Source: a virus | Direction: 5' to 3' (one strand) | Virus record (IMG/VR): IMGVR_UViG_3300042301_001514 | Span: 1-61,866 of that record | Length of the DNA: 61,866 nucleotides | Shown: piece after piece, positions 31,732-40,060 of the stretch | Layout of the letters: every line of letters starts with the position of its first letter | Numbering within the stretch: position 1 is the stretch's first letter | Position numbers and translations under genes: made by a program | Notes under the pieces: generated by a model | Databases searched by the model: none | The model's input: only the letters and a program-made list of their open reading frames with translations | Told to the model about the DNA's origin: nothing

Positions 31732-32828
31732 ATGTATTTTATTTTGTTTTTGTCAAAGAACTCTAACGCTTTATTGAGCCATTTCTTTTCCACTTCTTCC
31801 GTGGAACACACTATGTATATGTGTGCTTTTTTGTCTGGTGTATTATACTCCATAGCCATGCATCTATTAATCTTTTGTGCTAGATTTTCACCATTGCTAT
31901 CAAAGTAATTGATAATCACACGGTTAAGTGGTTTATACGTAACACCAGTGTTTCCAATCTTTACAACAGCAAGGTGATTACCCTCACCATTAGCAAAGTC
32001 TTCAAACACTTCTTTATCTCCTGCTTTAGAATGATACACAGGAATGCCTAAACTATCAGCAATACTAGTGACACCACAGAATACCAATACACGTTCATCT
32101 CTGTGCTTTTCTAACAGTTTTTGAGTTAAACAAAGCTTTGCTACACTGTTCTGTACAATTCTCATTCTGGCTAGACGTAAGAACATAGTTGCCTTACCTT
32201 GTCTTTCCATTTGATCTATTACCCATCCATATGCATCAAACTGTTTCTTCTCAGTTTTCCACTTACCCTTATAGTTGTATTTAATTACATCATCTAAAGG
32301 AGTGGTTACCACTGTTATTTCATAGTCTACAATAACACCTTCTTCAATAGCTTGTTCTATTGGATATTCTGCCAATACATTCAGTCCAAGCTCTTCTCTA
32401 AGCGTTTTCTCTGTATAGCTAGATAGCGTACCAGTTAAACCAAGTACATTTATGCATTTTAGCTCCTTTACAGCCTCTATTTGTGCTTCTGAGAGTAAAT
32501 GTATCTCATCAAGTACAACTAAGTCATAAACAGCTTCTGTGTGCTTTTTAATGGATAAATGAGTGGTATACGTTATATTAGGATTATTATACTTTCTAGC
32601 GTTGAAATCCTCTTCCCAAGATGTTTTAATCTTTAAATCAGGATAGGCTATTAGTATATTGATATCCTTATCTAGTTTCTCTAGTATGTTAATGGTAGTA
32701 TAAATCTTACCAAATCTAGGACATAGATTAAGAATACCAAACTTACCGTGCTCTAAGAATATATTAGCAAATTCTTGCTGTCTATTATCCCTTAAAGTAG
32801 GCTTCTGGTTCTTCTGGAGGGTTGCCAT
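31728..32828 (-). CDS. SF2 DNA/RNA helicase
   Basis: The 366-residue protein has the SF2 order: PRFGKIYTT (motif I, ~39), VVLDEIHLLS (DEIH, motif II), LGLTGT (III), and LAQKINRCMAM (VI). Motif I has Ile where Thr or Ser normally follows GK. Small two-domain SF2 helicases like this occur in crAss-like replication clusters and may act at replication forks or recombination intermediates. Confidence 0.85.
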   Translation of the reverse strand: MATLQKNQKPTLRDNRQQEFANIFLEHGKFGILNLCPRFGKIYTTINILEKLDKDINILIAYPDLKIKTSWEEDFNARKYNNPNITYTTHLSIKKHTEAVYDLVVLDEIHLLSEAQIEAVKELKCINVLGLTGTLSSYTEKTLREELGLNVLAEYPIEQAIEEGVIVDYEITVVTTPLDDVIKYNYKGKWKTEKKQFDAYGWVIDQMERQGKATMFLRLARMRIVQNSVAKLCLTQKLLEKHRDERVLVFCGVTSIADSLGIPVYHSKAGDKEVFEDFANGEGNHLAVVKIGNTGVTYKPLNRVIINYFDSNGENLAQKINRCMAMEYNTPDKKAHIYIVCSTEEVEKKWLNKALEFFDKNKIKYI

Positions 32829-32997
32829 GGTTTATAATTATTGTATGTGACCAAAATAACCATTCTATATTAATTGCTACATACGGATCAAACTCCTGTA
32901 TGTTGTTCATAATAGCTACAGTTGGTATCAGGACTACCTGCCACCAATGGCTATCTTTGCTTGGTAAAGTGTTGTACACTTTGCTTGTTATTCTCAT
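32785..32997 (-). CDS. hypothetical protein
   Basis: The 70-residue protein (MRITSKVYNTLPSKDSHWWQ) has a hydrophobic middle (VVLIPTVAIMNN) and overlaps the SF2 helicase start by 44 bases in another frame. It fills the gap between helicase genes. Function unknown. Confidence 0.66.
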   Translation of the reverse strand: MRITSKVYNTLPSKDSHWWQVVLIPTVAIMNNIQEFDPYVAINIEWLFWSHTIIINHGNPPEEPEAYFKG

Positions 32998-33000
32998 GTT

Positions 33001-34068
33001 TTATTTGTTTAGGAAATACGTTTTATTTAATACAGAACTATAGTCATCTTCAGTCATGTCTCTTTGTCTTGGTAGCTCTTTGAACATACCAATTTGACCT
33101 AGGAATCCTAAGCCTATTCTTACATCATCCTCACCATAACTATTCTTAATTAGTCTTAGTGATCTAAAATACTTAGCACCAAAATCATCTGTTAGTCTGT
33201 TAAGATCGTAACCAGATGGGTCTGCCACCTTATATCTCATAGGATCAAACAATGCTAATACAACATCAGCATCATCCTGTGTAGAACTTGATTCTTTGAA
33301 ATCTTCTAGTCTTGGCTCAACGTCACCATTCTTTAGTCTCATTTGATTAGAGATGTCACGGTTAAACTGACTAACAACCACTGGACTAAATCCATACATA
33401 TCTCTAGAATATCTTAGCTCATCAGACATCTTGTCAATAGCTTGCTTTTTTGTAGGCTGGTCCTTAGTAATCTTCAATAGACCAATATGATCAACAATAA
33501 CAAGTGTAACTGCATTCTCATCATTAGGAACGTATTTCTTGTTATATTTATCTATTTCTTCTATTGTACCATTAGCTAATGCATGTTCTTTTAGATGCTT
33601 AGCAATACCTATAGCGTTCTCTGGACCATCAATGATTGTCATCACTTCATTCATCTCTCCCATGTAATCTTCATACATTAGAAATAGATCATGTTCGTCA
33701 TGAGTCATCTTATCAGTCCAACCAAGCATTTTATTAACAGGAATGATTATCCCTTGGTCTAAGAATATTTTACGAGATACCCATTTAGCAAACTTGTATG
33801 TTCTACTACGCTCCATGGATCTGTATATAATCTTCAGTTTAATGTTTGTCTTGTTCTCTTTGCTTATGTACCAATCAAATGGATTAAGTACATATGCATC
33901 ATCAATGAATGATGTTTTACCAGAACCAGTTAGTCCGCCCACAAGAGTATACATAGACTTTCTAATGCCTATATATCTGTTCAATCTGTTAAAGCCCATA
34001 GGAATACCATTGTTCCTACCGTCCATACCGTCTTGAACTGCTTTCTTTAAATCGTCAAAACTACTCAT
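33001..34068 (-). CDS. DnaB-like replicative helicase
   Basis: The 355-residue protein matches the RecA-like C-terminal domain of DnaB: GGLTGSGKTSF (Walker A, ~44-54), RSMERSRTYK (H1a-like), VTLVIVDHIGLLK (Walker B), VVVSQFNRDI (Q motif) and an ESSSTQDDADVVLAL segment. The N-terminal collar of classical DnaB is missing, as in many phage helicases. It probably unwinds ahead of PolB. Confidence 0.87.
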   Translation of the reverse strand: MSSFDDLKKAVQDGMDGRNNGIPMGFNRLNRYIGIRKSMYTLVGGLTGSGKTSFIDDAYVLNPFDWYISKENKTNIKLKIIYRSMERSRTYKFAKWVSRKIFLDQGIIIPVNKMLGWTDKMTHDEHDLFLMYEDYMGEMNEVMTIIDGPENAIGIAKHLKEHALANGTIEEIDKYNKKYVPNDENAVTLVIVDHIGLLKITKDQPTKKQAIDKMSDELRYSRDMYGFSPVVVSQFNRDISNQMRLKNGDVEPRLEDFKESSSTQDDADVVLALFDPMRYKVADPSGYDLNRLTDDFGAKYFRSLRLIKNSYGEDDVRIGLGFLGQIGMFKELPRQRDMTEDDYSSVLNKTYFLNK

Positions 34069-34256
34069 ATTTTACTTTTTTCAAATTCTTCTTGTGTTGT
34101 GAAATCAACGTGTTCTTCGCAGTCTTCACACCATCTATCTCCACTATCATCACTACAGTCACTTGCAAACTCACCAGAGTTTACATATTGCCAAACTTTT
34201 AATTGGATAGAATCTGCTGATCCACATTTTTCACATACCAAAATTTCATTTTTCAT
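34065..34256 (-). CDS. small C4 zinc-ribbon protein
   Basis: The 63-residue protein has CEKCGSADS near the start and WCEDCEEHVDF near residue 42, a four-Cys zinc-ribbon. Short proteins of this kind often bind nucleic acids or RNA polymerase. It overlaps the DnaB-like start by ATGA. Confidence 0.74.
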   Translation of the reverse strand: MKNEILVCEKCGSADSIQLKVWQYVNSGEFASDCSDDSGDRWCEDCEEHVDFTTQEEFEKSKI

Positions 34257-34879
34257 ATATCTGTTCCTCCTCTTACTATTGGTTCTTCAACCACGGTTTT
34301 ACCTTCTCTAATTAATTCAATGAAGGGCTCAAATGTTCTTTGATTTAAATACGTGAGACTATTCTGCATAAACGTTAACCTATTGGTCTTTGTTTTTACA
34401 GAATTCTCTTTCTTCTGAAGCACTTCATATTCTAATGCTGCTATCATTTCCTTGATAGTATATTCACCTTCAGCTAGAATAGCGTAAAGCTTGACTTTAC
34501 AGTCATCTTTCTTTACACGCATGCTTCTTGTACCTGTGAAAGGTTGTTTTTTGTGTGTGAATGTGTCTGTACCTGGATAAGCTTTCCACCACTCATCAAA
34601 ATCATTAGCATCTTTTTTCTGCTTAACGAACTTTGTTTCTGGTGTACCAGCTTCATCTAGAAATCCTAATACAGATTTACCAATGACAGTGAGCTTAAAA
34701 GATTCACTAATTAAACCTTTTCTTCTCACTGTCTGGCAAAGCATTTGTAGTTTTGGATCTGAACACATTTGTTCCACATCAACACCTTCTTCCACAAGTT
34801 TAAGGAAATAGATTATATCTAGCGTATAGCCAGCTTTAATAATCTCCTCAAAATGGTAGTGCGTTACTGTGATGTTCAT
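34253..34879 (-). CDS. winged-helix replication-associated protein
   Basis: The 208-residue protein has an N-terminal helical region like a winged helix (LDIIYFLKLVEEGVDVEQM) and a second half with FDEWWKAYPGTDTF and VKKDDCKVKLYAIL. It sits beside the DnaB-like helicase, where phages often encode a helicase loader. That role is inferred from position. Confidence 0.66.
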   Translation of the reverse strand: MNITVTHYHFEEIIKAGYTLDIIYFLKLVEEGVDVEQMCSDPKLQMLCQTVRRKGLISESFKLTVIGKSVLGFLDEAGTPETKFVKQKKDANDFDEWWKAYPGTDTFTHKKQPFTGTRSMRVKKDDCKVKLYAILAEGEYTIKEMIAALEYEVLQKKENSVKTKTNRLTFMQNSLTYLNQRTFEPFIELIREGKTVVEEPIVRGGTDI

Positions 34880-35048
34880 GTTGTTTGTCTAATATATTGT
34901 GTTTGTCAACAACTGTTATTATTGCTGGTTTTCTATGTAATTCTCTATGAATTTCATCAGAAATCAACTGTTTTTCTTCATGCAAATATATGAAATCTTT
35001 TAGAGCTTCACGCTCCCAATCCTCAGTTATTTGTAGGTTTTTTTTCAT
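34848..35048 (-). CDS. hypothetical small protein
   Basis: From ATG 35048 it has 66 residues (MKKNLQITEDWEREALKDFI). An in-frame ATG at 35066 adds six residues. It is helical and His-rich near its C-terminus (VDKHNILDKQHEHHSN). Overlaps both neighbours. Confidence 0.66.
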   Translation of the reverse strand: MKKNLQITEDWEREALKDFIYLHEEKQLISDEIHRELHRKPAIITVVDKHNILDKQHEHHSNALPF

Positions 35049-35256
35049 CTTTCTTATATTTTTCATTGTTCCAAAAGTAACTACAAGATAATGTTACAAC
35101 ACCTAAATTAGCATTGTGTTCATCTAGCATCATGTTCACTTTATATGGAGGGTCTGAGAAAAATGATTGACCTAAATCATCAGCTGTTGCTGTATATCTG
35201 TGGCATGTAAGTCTTAGCATACAACTACCACCTTTGCACATTGAAATATCTGGCAT
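35023..35256 (-). CDS. Cys-rich small protein of Bacteroidota phages
   Basis: The 77-residue protein starts MPDISMCKGGSCMLRLTCHRYTA with C-x4-C-x5-CHR spacing and QSFFSDPPY. I recall similar short proteins in Bacteroidota phages with unknown function. The Cys/His set suggests a metal knuckle. Confidence 0.74.
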   Translation of the reverse strand: MPDISMCKGGSCMLRLTCHRYTATADDLGQSFFSDPPYKVNMMLDEHNANLGVVTLSCSYFWNNEKYKKDEKKPTNN

Positions 35257-35257
35257 A

Positions 35258-35488
35258 TTATTTGGTTTTATGATTAATGTAAATACGTAATGTTTTTTGT
35301 GTATCTTCTAATAAAGCTATCACTTTAGAATTCTTATCCCAATTATAATACTTAACCACACCATCTTCTACAACCTCAATTTGTGTAACTAGTGTAGTGT
35401 TTAATATATTTTTACTAGGTAGAGGTAGTTTGTTTAGGGATATGTCCCTTGTACTCATTGGTCTGTGATAAGGATATTTTCCTGACAT
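35258..35488 (-). CDS. hypothetical protein
   Basis: From ATG 35488 it has 76 residues (MSGKYPYHRPMSTRDISLNK). Basic N-terminus, then a beta strand (TLVTQIEVVEDGVVKYYNWD). An upstream in-frame codon would add 15 residues overlapping the next gene. Confidence 0.7.
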   Translation of the reverse strand: MSGKYPYHRPMSTRDISLNKLPLPSKNILNTTLVTQIEVVEDGVVKYYNWDKNSKVIALLEDTQKTLRIYINHKTK

Positions 35489-35502
35489 ATGTTTAGTTTT
35501 AA

Positions 35503-36063
35503 TTATTCTGCTGCATAACCAAAGAATATCCACTCTCCATCTCTTTCAGTAGTGGATTTCTTGTATGTTATCTTAGCTACTGTCTTATTAGCTTTATCAA
35601 GAACCTTCTCCATTGTTATATATGTAGATTCTATTGTCTTTTCTGTATGTGCTCTAGCTTTTGTAACAGCTTCGCCTTTAGTAAGATATGCACCAATAAA
35701 AGTATCATAACCAGAATATACAAAATACTTAAGTATCCACTTCTTGGTACCAGGTGTAACTATGTGCTCCACTTGAGACTTAGTCTTATTTTTATTAGGA
35801 ACAGGTTTTAGAACACATATAGCTGAACAATCACGTTTGTTCATAGTATGACTATCAAATCTGTCACGTATGTAAGTAGATACATCATTAAACTTACTTT
35901 TATTATATGCTTCTGTTTCATCTCTAAATCCATGAGTAGTACTAATTGTACCATTATATCCTTCTTGATGACCATATTCATCTTCAGCTATTTCACAAAC
36001 TCTTTTATATGCTTCTTCTGCTGTTTTACCAGTACTTCTTTCTTTAAATTGACATGCTCCCAT
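35503..36063 (-). CDS. hypothetical protein with GACQF start
   Basis: From ATG 36063 it has 186 residues. MGACQFKERSTGKTAEEAYK and the later EYGHQEGYNGTISTTHGF region suggest an alpha/beta fold. The second half repeats VTKARAHTEKTIE and ITYKKSTTERDGEWIFFGYA. I recall related unnamed phage proteins with the same GACQF and EGYNGTIST phrases. Confidence 0.7.
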   Translation of the reverse strand: MGACQFKERSTGKTAEEAYKRVCEIAEDEYGHQEGYNGTISTTHGFRDETEAYNKSKFNDVSTYIRDRFDSHTMNKRDCSAICVLKPVPNKNKTKSQVEHIVTPGTKKWILKYFVYSGYDTFIGAYLTKGEAVTKARAHTEKTIESTYITMEKVLDKANKTVAKITYKKSTTERDGEWIFFGYAAE

Positions 36064-36065
36064 AA

Positions 36066-36242
36066 TTATCTGTTTAAAATTTGATCTAATTGTTGTTGTG
36101 CGTCCCATCTAGAATAGAATGGACCGCTGTGTTTCTTTTTTCTAGGTATCATAGTAAATATCCACCAATTAATCATCCTTTTTCCAAGTGAAGATCTTTG
36201 CCCCACTTGAACAGGTCTTACTATATATTTTTGTTCAGGCAT
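36066..36242 (-). CDS. small basic protein
   Basis: A 58-codon frame from ATG 36242 (MPEQKYIVRPVQVGQRSSLG) ends WDAQQQLDQILNR. It exactly fills the gap between two tightly spaced genes. Basic, aromatic, unknown function. Confidence 0.68.
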   Translation of the reverse strand: MPEQKYIVRPVQVGQRSSLGKRMINWWIFTMIPRKKKHSGPFYSRWDAQQQLDQILNR

Positions 36243-36245
36243 AAA

Positions 36246-36500
36246 TTAGTCTTTTATACGTAAACCAAATTCTAAATCAAACCAGTCAAAGTTTGCTTCC
36301 GCTCTTCCTTTGTTTATTTTAAATACTTTTTTCATTAATGGTATAGCGTATGCTTTAAACTCCTGATGTTGTTGTGAAGTCATAGTCCATTTACTGTACC
36401 ATTCTTTTGTCATATATGCTTCTTGCATAGACTTACCAATCATGTTTAATTGATAATCAACTAGATGATTACCTATATTTTCTCTATTTATCTTTGCCAT
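36246..36500 (-). CDS. hypothetical protein
   Basis: The 84-residue protein (MAKINRENIGNHLVDYQLNM) has a helical first half and ends NFDWFDLEFGLRIKD. Similar short proteins exist in Bacteroidota phages from memory. It overlaps its neighbour by one base. Confidence 0.74.
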   Translation of the reverse strand: MAKINRENIGNHLVDYQLNMIGKSMQEAYMTKEWYSKWTMTSQQHQEFKAYAIPLMKKVFKINKGRAEANFDWFDLEFGLRIKD

Positions 36501-36688
36501 TAGAATGTATCTATTTGTTTAATTATTTCATCGTAGTCATAGATGTCTTCTTCTTGATCTGCTTTCATTAATAGTTTTGCAGCTACTTTAGCACATTTTT
36601 TAGCTACATCTATACCTGTATATGGATCTTGTCCTATAATTGGTAGGAATTCCATTACTAGTTCTGCTGCTTTATGTTTGTTGTCCAT
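36500..36688 (-). CDS. hypothetical protein
   Basis: The 62-residue protein (MDNKHKAAELVMEFLPIIGQ) is a helical acidic protein, ending YDEIIKQIDTF. No family recognised. Confidence 0.7.
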   Translation of the reverse strand: MDNKHKAAELVMEFLPIIGQDPYTGIDVAKKCAKVAAKLLMKADQEEDIYDYDEIIKQIDTF

Positions 36689-36689
36689 G

Positions 36690-37040
36690 TTATTGTTGTT
36701 TAGCTACATCAATAAACCATTTGATAGCTGCAAGTTCTGCTGCTTCATATGAATCATTGTTTTGTAATAATTGTGTTGTTGGTCCATAGTGTATAACAGC
36801 TATATTTGTTTTACCTATAGAATAAGTGAACTCATACTTCTCTCTGAAGAATCTAAATGCTTGTTGATAAAGTGGTGCTTGTACACAATTATTAATATTA
36901 ATAGAATCATTTCTATATATGAGCCATTTTAACTCTAAATATTCTTCTCCTTCTCCTAAATAATGTGCAGCACACTTCTCATTAAATCCTAGTTCTTTAA
37001 GGTCTAATGATTCTTGATATGGTAAAAATTCTTTTTTCAT
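36690..37040 (-). CDS. hypothetical protein next to PolB
   Basis: The 116-residue protein has LKELGFNEKCAAHYLGEG and QAFRFFREKYEFTYSIG, with SYEAAELAAIKWFIDVAK at the end. Proteins of this pattern are frequent in Bacteroidota phages and plasmids, without known function. It starts on the last base of the PolB stop. Confidence 0.74.
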   Translation of the reverse strand: MKKEFLPYQESLDLKELGFNEKCAAHYLGEGEEYLELKWLIYRNDSININNCVQAPLYQQAFRFFREKYEFTYSIGKTNIAVIHYGPTTQLLQNNDSYEAAELAAIKWFIDVAKQQ

Positions 37041-38992
37041 TAGAATAAATTTAATTGATTTGGATTAACAATAATTTTTCTTTTCTTACCTTCAAGCTGT
37101 ATCTTATATACAATACGCTCAGCACGCTCTATATAATATGCGTGGTTAATGTTATCTAGAGAATGGTCTTTGCTTAGTTTATTACAAACTGTCATTAGCC
37201 ATTCACCTGCTTCCACTTGTGACACATCTGCAGCATTAGTTGTACAATCAGGATTCTTTATCTTTAAGAGCTTTTCTCCTGTATTAGATACATAATAACG
37301 AATCAACTTATTGTACACTGTTCTTTTAGCACCAGCTACACCTTCATAATGAAAGTCTTTGCTAGCCTTTTGCCTTAACGCAAAATCATATATATTATTA
37401 TGATTGGTGATAGTGTCAGCAATAGGTATATTGTGAACAAAATACTGTTCAAGAGCCAAAGGAATAACACGACCAGACTTATTTTTATGAAGCTCAAAAT
37501 CTGTGAGGAAATCGCCTTTCTTTTTAATTTCTCCATTTGTTTTAATTGCTAAATAGTCATTTACTGTTGAGAATATAATCTTAGCATAATCTGTACGCTC
37601 TAGTTCATATGTAGTTAGTTCCATCCACCATTTGTTTAACTCATGCATTTTTTGCAATAGTTCCTTCTTTATCTGAACTGTAACACCATCTGTATTAGCT
37701 GATATAACATGTATACCATTTAATTCATAGGCTTCAATTAGCATAAGTAAACTAAGCTCACCTGTAATAGTGGTGAACATGGTTAGTTGTCTATCATAGA
37801 TCCAGTTTTGCATGTCAGAGCTTTTACCATACACAGAGTTAACTGCTAACTTCAACGCTCCAACAATACCTGCTATCTTCTTATCTTTCTTAGCTAATGG
37901 CTTGAGTTCTAGTCTCTTCTCAAACATCTGTTTGTATCCTCTAAGAAACTCTTTACCTAAATGCTGTGGATAGCGACCATTGTTAATGATAATAGCTGGA
38001 TAGTATGAACTAACATCCCAATCAATAATTTCTACATCTTCATCAGCTTCAAATATCTTGGGCTTGTTCTCTGTATGTAAACCACCCTTAGCAAACGTAT
38101 ATGTATTATCATAGAATACTAATGACTCTTTAAAATCATCAGTGAGCGTAAAGATTTGTTTCTTTATATGCTTTAAGAATCCTTGTAGTTCTGGTGTCTG
38201 GAATGTTACATAATCAGCTATACAGTTTCTAGCTTTAACTTCTTTACGAAAGTATCCTTTCTTTGGTAGTTCACTATATTGTATACCTTTCTCTTGACAA
38301 TAATATTTCTTAATCATTTCATCACCTATCTTACTATCTGAATAGTTAAGACATGGTATGTTAAACTCTTCTTCAATATCTTGTCTGAGCTCTATCTGAT
38401 TGTTATCCTTATATAATGGATGTTCAGTGACACCTGTTGTTACCAAATAGAATTCATAAGTGGCATATATATCATTACGACAGTAATCAATAGTTAGTTC
38501 TATTTCATCATCTGTCATGTTAGTCTTTGTATGATGAATGGGCATCTCTTCAATGTTCTCTAGATCCATCTCAAACTCTAATCTTTTCAATGATACACGT
38601 CTGTTCTTATTATCATAATGATTCACCCTAAACAAATCAATTTGCTTATTAGCTAGCCATTCTTCCCTATATTCTGGGAATACATCATAGTTTGCATCAT
38701 GTATTATATCTGCAGCCTTCTGAGCTATCAATGCACATACATCTAGTGCACCTATTTCATGCCAGTTCTGATGATTGCGTATGATCCACTCAACCACTTG
38801 ACTGTCAAAGCGTAGATTGTTATAACCTACCCAATAGAAGTCTTTGTAGTCTTCTGTCATTCTAACAAAGGCATCAATTTGGTTTGTATTTTTACTCACC
38901 TGGAATTCATGCCATTGCTGTGTTTCAGGATTATATATACAAACTAGAAACAGCTCCTGCATGGTTTCTATATCATAGATGAGTACGTTCAT
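37040..38992 (-). CDS. family B DNA polymerase
   Basis: The 650-residue enzyme has proofreading motifs YDIET (Exo I, ~6), YNNLRFDS (Exo II) and DYCRNDIYATY (Exo III). The polymerase motifs are DVSSYYPAII (A), GALKLAVNSVYGKSSD (B) and SANTDGVTV (C). Motif C carries Asn in place of the first Asp of DTDS. The extreme C-terminus is NQLNLF, a beta-clamp-binding type motif. It is the likely replicative polymerase and probably borrows the host clamp. Confidence 0.93.
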   Translation of the reverse strand: MNVLIYDIETMQELFLVCIYNPETQQWHEFQVSKNTNQIDAFVRMTEDYKDFYWVGYNNLRFDSQVVEWIIRNHQNWHEIGALDVCALIAQKAADIIHDANYDVFPEYREEWLANKQIDLFRVNHYDNKNRRVSLKRLEFEMDLENIEEMPIHHTKTNMTDDEIELTIDYCRNDIYATYEFYLVTTGVTEHPLYKDNNQIELRQDIEEEFNIPCLNYSDSKIGDEMIKKYYCQEKGIQYSELPKKGYFRKEVKARNCIADYVTFQTPELQGFLKHIKKQIFTLTDDFKESLVFYDNTYTFAKGGLHTENKPKIFEADEDVEIIDWDVSSYYPAIIINNGRYPQHLGKEFLRGYKQMFEKRLELKPLAKKDKKIAGIVGALKLAVNSVYGKSSDMQNWIYDRQLTMFTTITGELSLLMLIEAYELNGIHVISANTDGVTVQIKKELLQKMHELNKWWMELTTYELERTDYAKIIFSTVNDYLAIKTNGEIKKKGDFLTDFELHKNKSGRVIPLALEQYFVHNIPIADTITNHNNIYDFALRQKASKDFHYEGVAGAKRTVYNKLIRYYVSNTGEKLLKIKNPDCTTNAADVSQVEAGEWLMTVCNKLSKDHSLDNINHAYYIERAERIVYKIQLEGKKRKIIVNPNQLNLF

Positions 38993-38994
38993 AA

Positions 38995-39210
38995 TTAAAA
39001 GCTTATTTGTGGTGTAACAAAACTGAATTTTATAGGCTCACCTAATTCATAAATTTCAAGTTTACCGTCAGCATCTAAATATGTATCAGGATTTTCATTG
39101 AAATCATCAATGATATCTTGTTTTGTACCTACTACCCATGCTTCTGTATTTTCATACATTACAACATATTGTTTTTGTTTAGCTGGTTTAGCTATTGTTT
39201 TCTTTTTCAT
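38995..39210 (-). CDS. hypothetical protein
   Basis: The 71-residue protein starts with a basic KKKTIAKPAKQKQYVV stretch and has DFNENPDTYLDADGKLEIYE in the middle. No family recognised. Two bases separate it from PolB. Confidence 0.7.
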   Translation of the reverse strand: MKKKTIAKPAKQKQYVVMYENTEAWVVGTKQDIIDDFNENPDTYLDADGKLEIYELGEPIKFSFVTPQISF

Positions 39211-39212
39211 AA

Positions 39213-39374
39213 TTAGTTTCGTTTATTTCGTTTAGATTGATACACTGCTCTCACTTCATCTAATTTCTTTAAGAATTCTCTGTTCTCAGAGCGTTCATTG
39301 TCCCACAGTGTGGATACATTAAACTTGCGTGCCCAATCATTGAATGTAATTTGTTGTTCTATTTTAATTGCCAT
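39213..39374 (-). CDS. small protein with QQITFNDWARKF motif
   Basis: A 53-codon frame from ATG 39374 (MAIKIEQQITFNDWARKFNV) ends AVYQSKRNKRN. The QQ-hydrophobic-(S/T)F-x-(D/E)WAR pattern recurs in the protein at 41955, so the two are probably paralogues. The start shares one base with the preceding stop. Confidence 0.7.
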   Translation of the reverse strand: MAIKIEQQITFNDWARKFNVSTLWDNERSENREFLKKLDEVRAVYQSKRNKRN

Positions 39375-39613
39375 TATTCTGTTTCGTTAGTATGTATATT
39401 CTTAAATTTATCTGCAGCTATACTGTCTTGTTCTTCTAATAGCTCTAATGCTATTTCATATCTAGTAAGGTTTACATTACTAATATATAGTTCATCATAT
39501 ATTGAATCTATTCTGTTTTGTAGGAGAGTATTTTCTCTCTTTAAACTTGCTGTTTCATAACCAGCTGCAAATAACACAATTGCTGCTATTGCAAATAATA
39601 TTGCTGTTTTCAT
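39374..39613 (-). CDS. membrane-anchored coiled-coil protein
   Basis: The 79-residue protein has a hydrophobic N-terminus (MKTAILFAIAAIVLFAAG) followed by a heptad-rich helix (LKRENTLLQNRIDSIYDEL). It could be an inner-membrane protein with a cytoplasmic or periplasmic coil. Function unknown. Confidence 0.72.
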   Translation of the reverse strand: MKTAILFAIAAIVLFAAGYETASLKRENTLLQNRIDSIYDELYISNVNLTRYEIALELLEEQDSIAADKFKNIHTNETE

Positions 39614-39616
39614 AGG

Positions 39617-39736
39617 TTATTTGTATGTTTTAATATATTCTTTAATACACCATTTAATCATATCCCATAGATAATATCTCTGTTTAGACTTGGTTAGTTT
39701 GTACAAACCTTCATAATAACTAAAATATTTGTTCAT
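39617..39736 (-). CDS. small aromatic-rich protein
   Basis: A 39-codon frame from ATG 39736 (MNKYFSYYEGLYKLTKSKQR) ends CIKEYIKTYK, with many Tyr and Lys. It fills a 150-base gap and has an AACACATT-type leader. The frame is short, so this is less certain. Confidence 0.5.
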   Translation of the reverse strand: MNKYFSYYEGLYKLTKSKQRYYLWDMIKWCIKEYIKTYK

Positions 39737-39767
39737 AATGTGTAATTTAATGCACTAAATTAGAAAT

Positions 39768-40034
39768 TTATTTCTTTTTTGCTGCTTTTGTTGGTGTTTT
39801 AGGCAACTTATTGCTCTTTTTAGAACTATATTTCTCTTTTCCTTCAAGAGCTGTTAGTAATGCAGCACTGAATATTTTAAGCAATTCTTTATCTTCTTCC
39901 ATTACGCTAGCTAATCCAGCACCAAGTCCTGCACCATTTGAATCATCATGATATATAATGTCTACATGATTACCACGTATACTCATAAAGAAATGAGCAT
40001 TCATGTCTTCTACCTTTAATTTACTTTTTGCCAT
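39768..40034 (-). CDS. hypothetical protein
   Basis: The 88-residue protein (MAKSKLKVEDMNAHFFMSIR) has an acidic-helical centre (ASVMEEDKELLKIFSAALL) and a very basic tail (KLPKTPTKAAKKK). It immediately follows the tmRNA in transcription direction. Confidence 0.72.
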   Translation of the reverse strand: MAKSKLKVEDMNAHFFMSIRGNHVDIIYHDDSNGAGLGAGLASVMEEDKELLKIFSAALLTALEGKEKYSSKKSNKLPKTPTKAAKKK

Positions 40035-40060
40035 GTTGTGTTTTTTAATTGTTAATGTTG

